In this document: positions 63,306-64,000 of the stretch, one piece after another
Position numbering within the stretch: the first letter of the stretch is position 1
Layout of the letters: each line of letters starts with the position of its first letter
The notes under the pieces: model-generated
Seen by the model: the letters and a program-made list of their open reading frames with translations, nothing else
Databases searched by the model: none
What the model was told of the DNA's origin: nothing
From: Moringa oleifera
Lineage: Eukaryota; Streptophyta; Magnoliopsida; Brassicales; Moringaceae
Length of the DNA stretch: 64,000 bases
Direction of reading: 5' to 3'
Assembly (NCBI GenBank): GCA_021397835.1
Contig: JAJFZO010000799.1
Span: forward strand, 1,054,001 to 1,118,000
Program-made: the position numbers and the translations under genes

Positions 63306-64000
63306 AACATCTGTTTATGTAAGGCTTGGTTGAAAATATCATAACAAAGAAGAGGGAGTGAGAGACAAGGTTAAAGATGGAGACTAAATACAAAATTCAA
63401 ATACTTTGACTCTAGGCTTCTTGTATTTAATTTATTTGTGCCCATGTTGTTTAAGAAAAACCGATCTCCAACTTTTAATGTGAAAGGAGATCACCTCTCT
63501 ACAAAGCCAGAAGATGATGATACCACTAAATCAAAGATTAATTTTGCCTTTAACAAAATTGATACAAGATAAGCTAATCTTGAGTTTTAACATTGCACAG
63601 ATTATGAAATTAAGAAGAATGTTATGAAATTCCAGTCTCATTTCAAAGTAACAAATGAATTCTGAATGAACATAATGAAGTTCATCACTGAAATAATAAT
63701 ACAATAATAAAAAATAAAAATGAAAAAAAAAGATAATTGATTTGATACGCCTTCTTAAGGACCCCAAGTACCAAAATCCTTAAATAAAAAACAAATTACA
63801 CATTTATCAATATCTCAATGTTTAATTATTTTTATCTATTTTGAAAGAGAAAAAACAATTAAGTAGAGTAATCATGAATTAAGAAGTCACAATGACAATA
63901 AGTAATATAGCTTAATAGCATGATACATACATATAATTATACAAATTAGATTTTGCTTAATTATGTTCGTGTTATAACCATGTCAATTTCATTCTCTCTA
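63306..64000. other. AT-rich end of window, no gene
   Basis: The frame 63531-63767 (-) is rich in Phe and Tyr from AT-rich sequence and shows no domain. Nothing else recognised. Confidence 0.55.

Noticed and set aside
63531..63767. 78-residue minus-strand frame
   Set aside because: AT-driven composition with no motif and no neighbouring gene signals.

Overview
The window looks like TE-rich, AT-rich nuclear DNA of a flowering plant, probably a eudicot. The evidence is one intronless P-class pentatricopeptide-repeat (PPR) gene, Ty1/Copia and Ty3/Gypsy (Tat/Ogre-like) retrotransposon remnants, En/Spm (CACTA) elements, a LINE 3' end, and long AT-rich intergenic tracts. Nothing points to a prokaryote, organelle or virus. 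The species cannot be named from the sequence alone. The only gene I am confident is intact is the mitochondrial-type PPR gene at 45428-47302 on the minus strand. Almost everything else recognisable is decayed mobile DNA.

Layout. 1-3827: no recognised gene. 3828-13516: two related CACTA elements facing each other. The left copy carries minus-strand exons of a broken En/Spm-type transposase (Transposase_24 family); the right copy lacks that segment. 15960-16560: Gag-type remnant of a gypsy-type element (PF04195-like). 20590-21500: a second broken Transposase_24 gene. 22328-38197: a Copia array in the order LTR, internal, LTR, partial internal. Both internal copies carry the same roughly 2 kb non-autonomous CACTA element in the same place with the same ATT target duplication. 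The first copy is also interrupted by a Tat/Ogre-like gypsy fragment with a 98-bp minisatellite, an LTR and a primer-binding site. 39242-39815: orphan exon-like pieces on the minus strand. 40815-42298: LINE 3' end plus a rearranged, partly inverted second copy.

45428-47302: PPR gene. 48985-50165 and 54440-57210: two blocks of a degenerate satellite-like repeat with alternating long and short units. Between them lie a second gypsy-type Gag remnant on the minus strand (50600-51300) and an LTR-like stretch with a TATA box (about 53110). 58159-63300: a complete but decayed Copia element with 462-464 bp LTRs and an exact 5-bp target duplication (ctcaa).

How it fits together: the region reads as a TE graveyard flanking one housekeeping organelle-RNA gene, with repeated rounds of nesting (CACTA in Copia, gypsy in Copia), LTR-mediated array formation and inverted duplication. 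I found no operon-like or defence-like system. The most unusual material is the repeat architecture: the Copia array with co-duplicated CACTA, the dimeric minisatellite inside that CACTA, and the two-length satellite.
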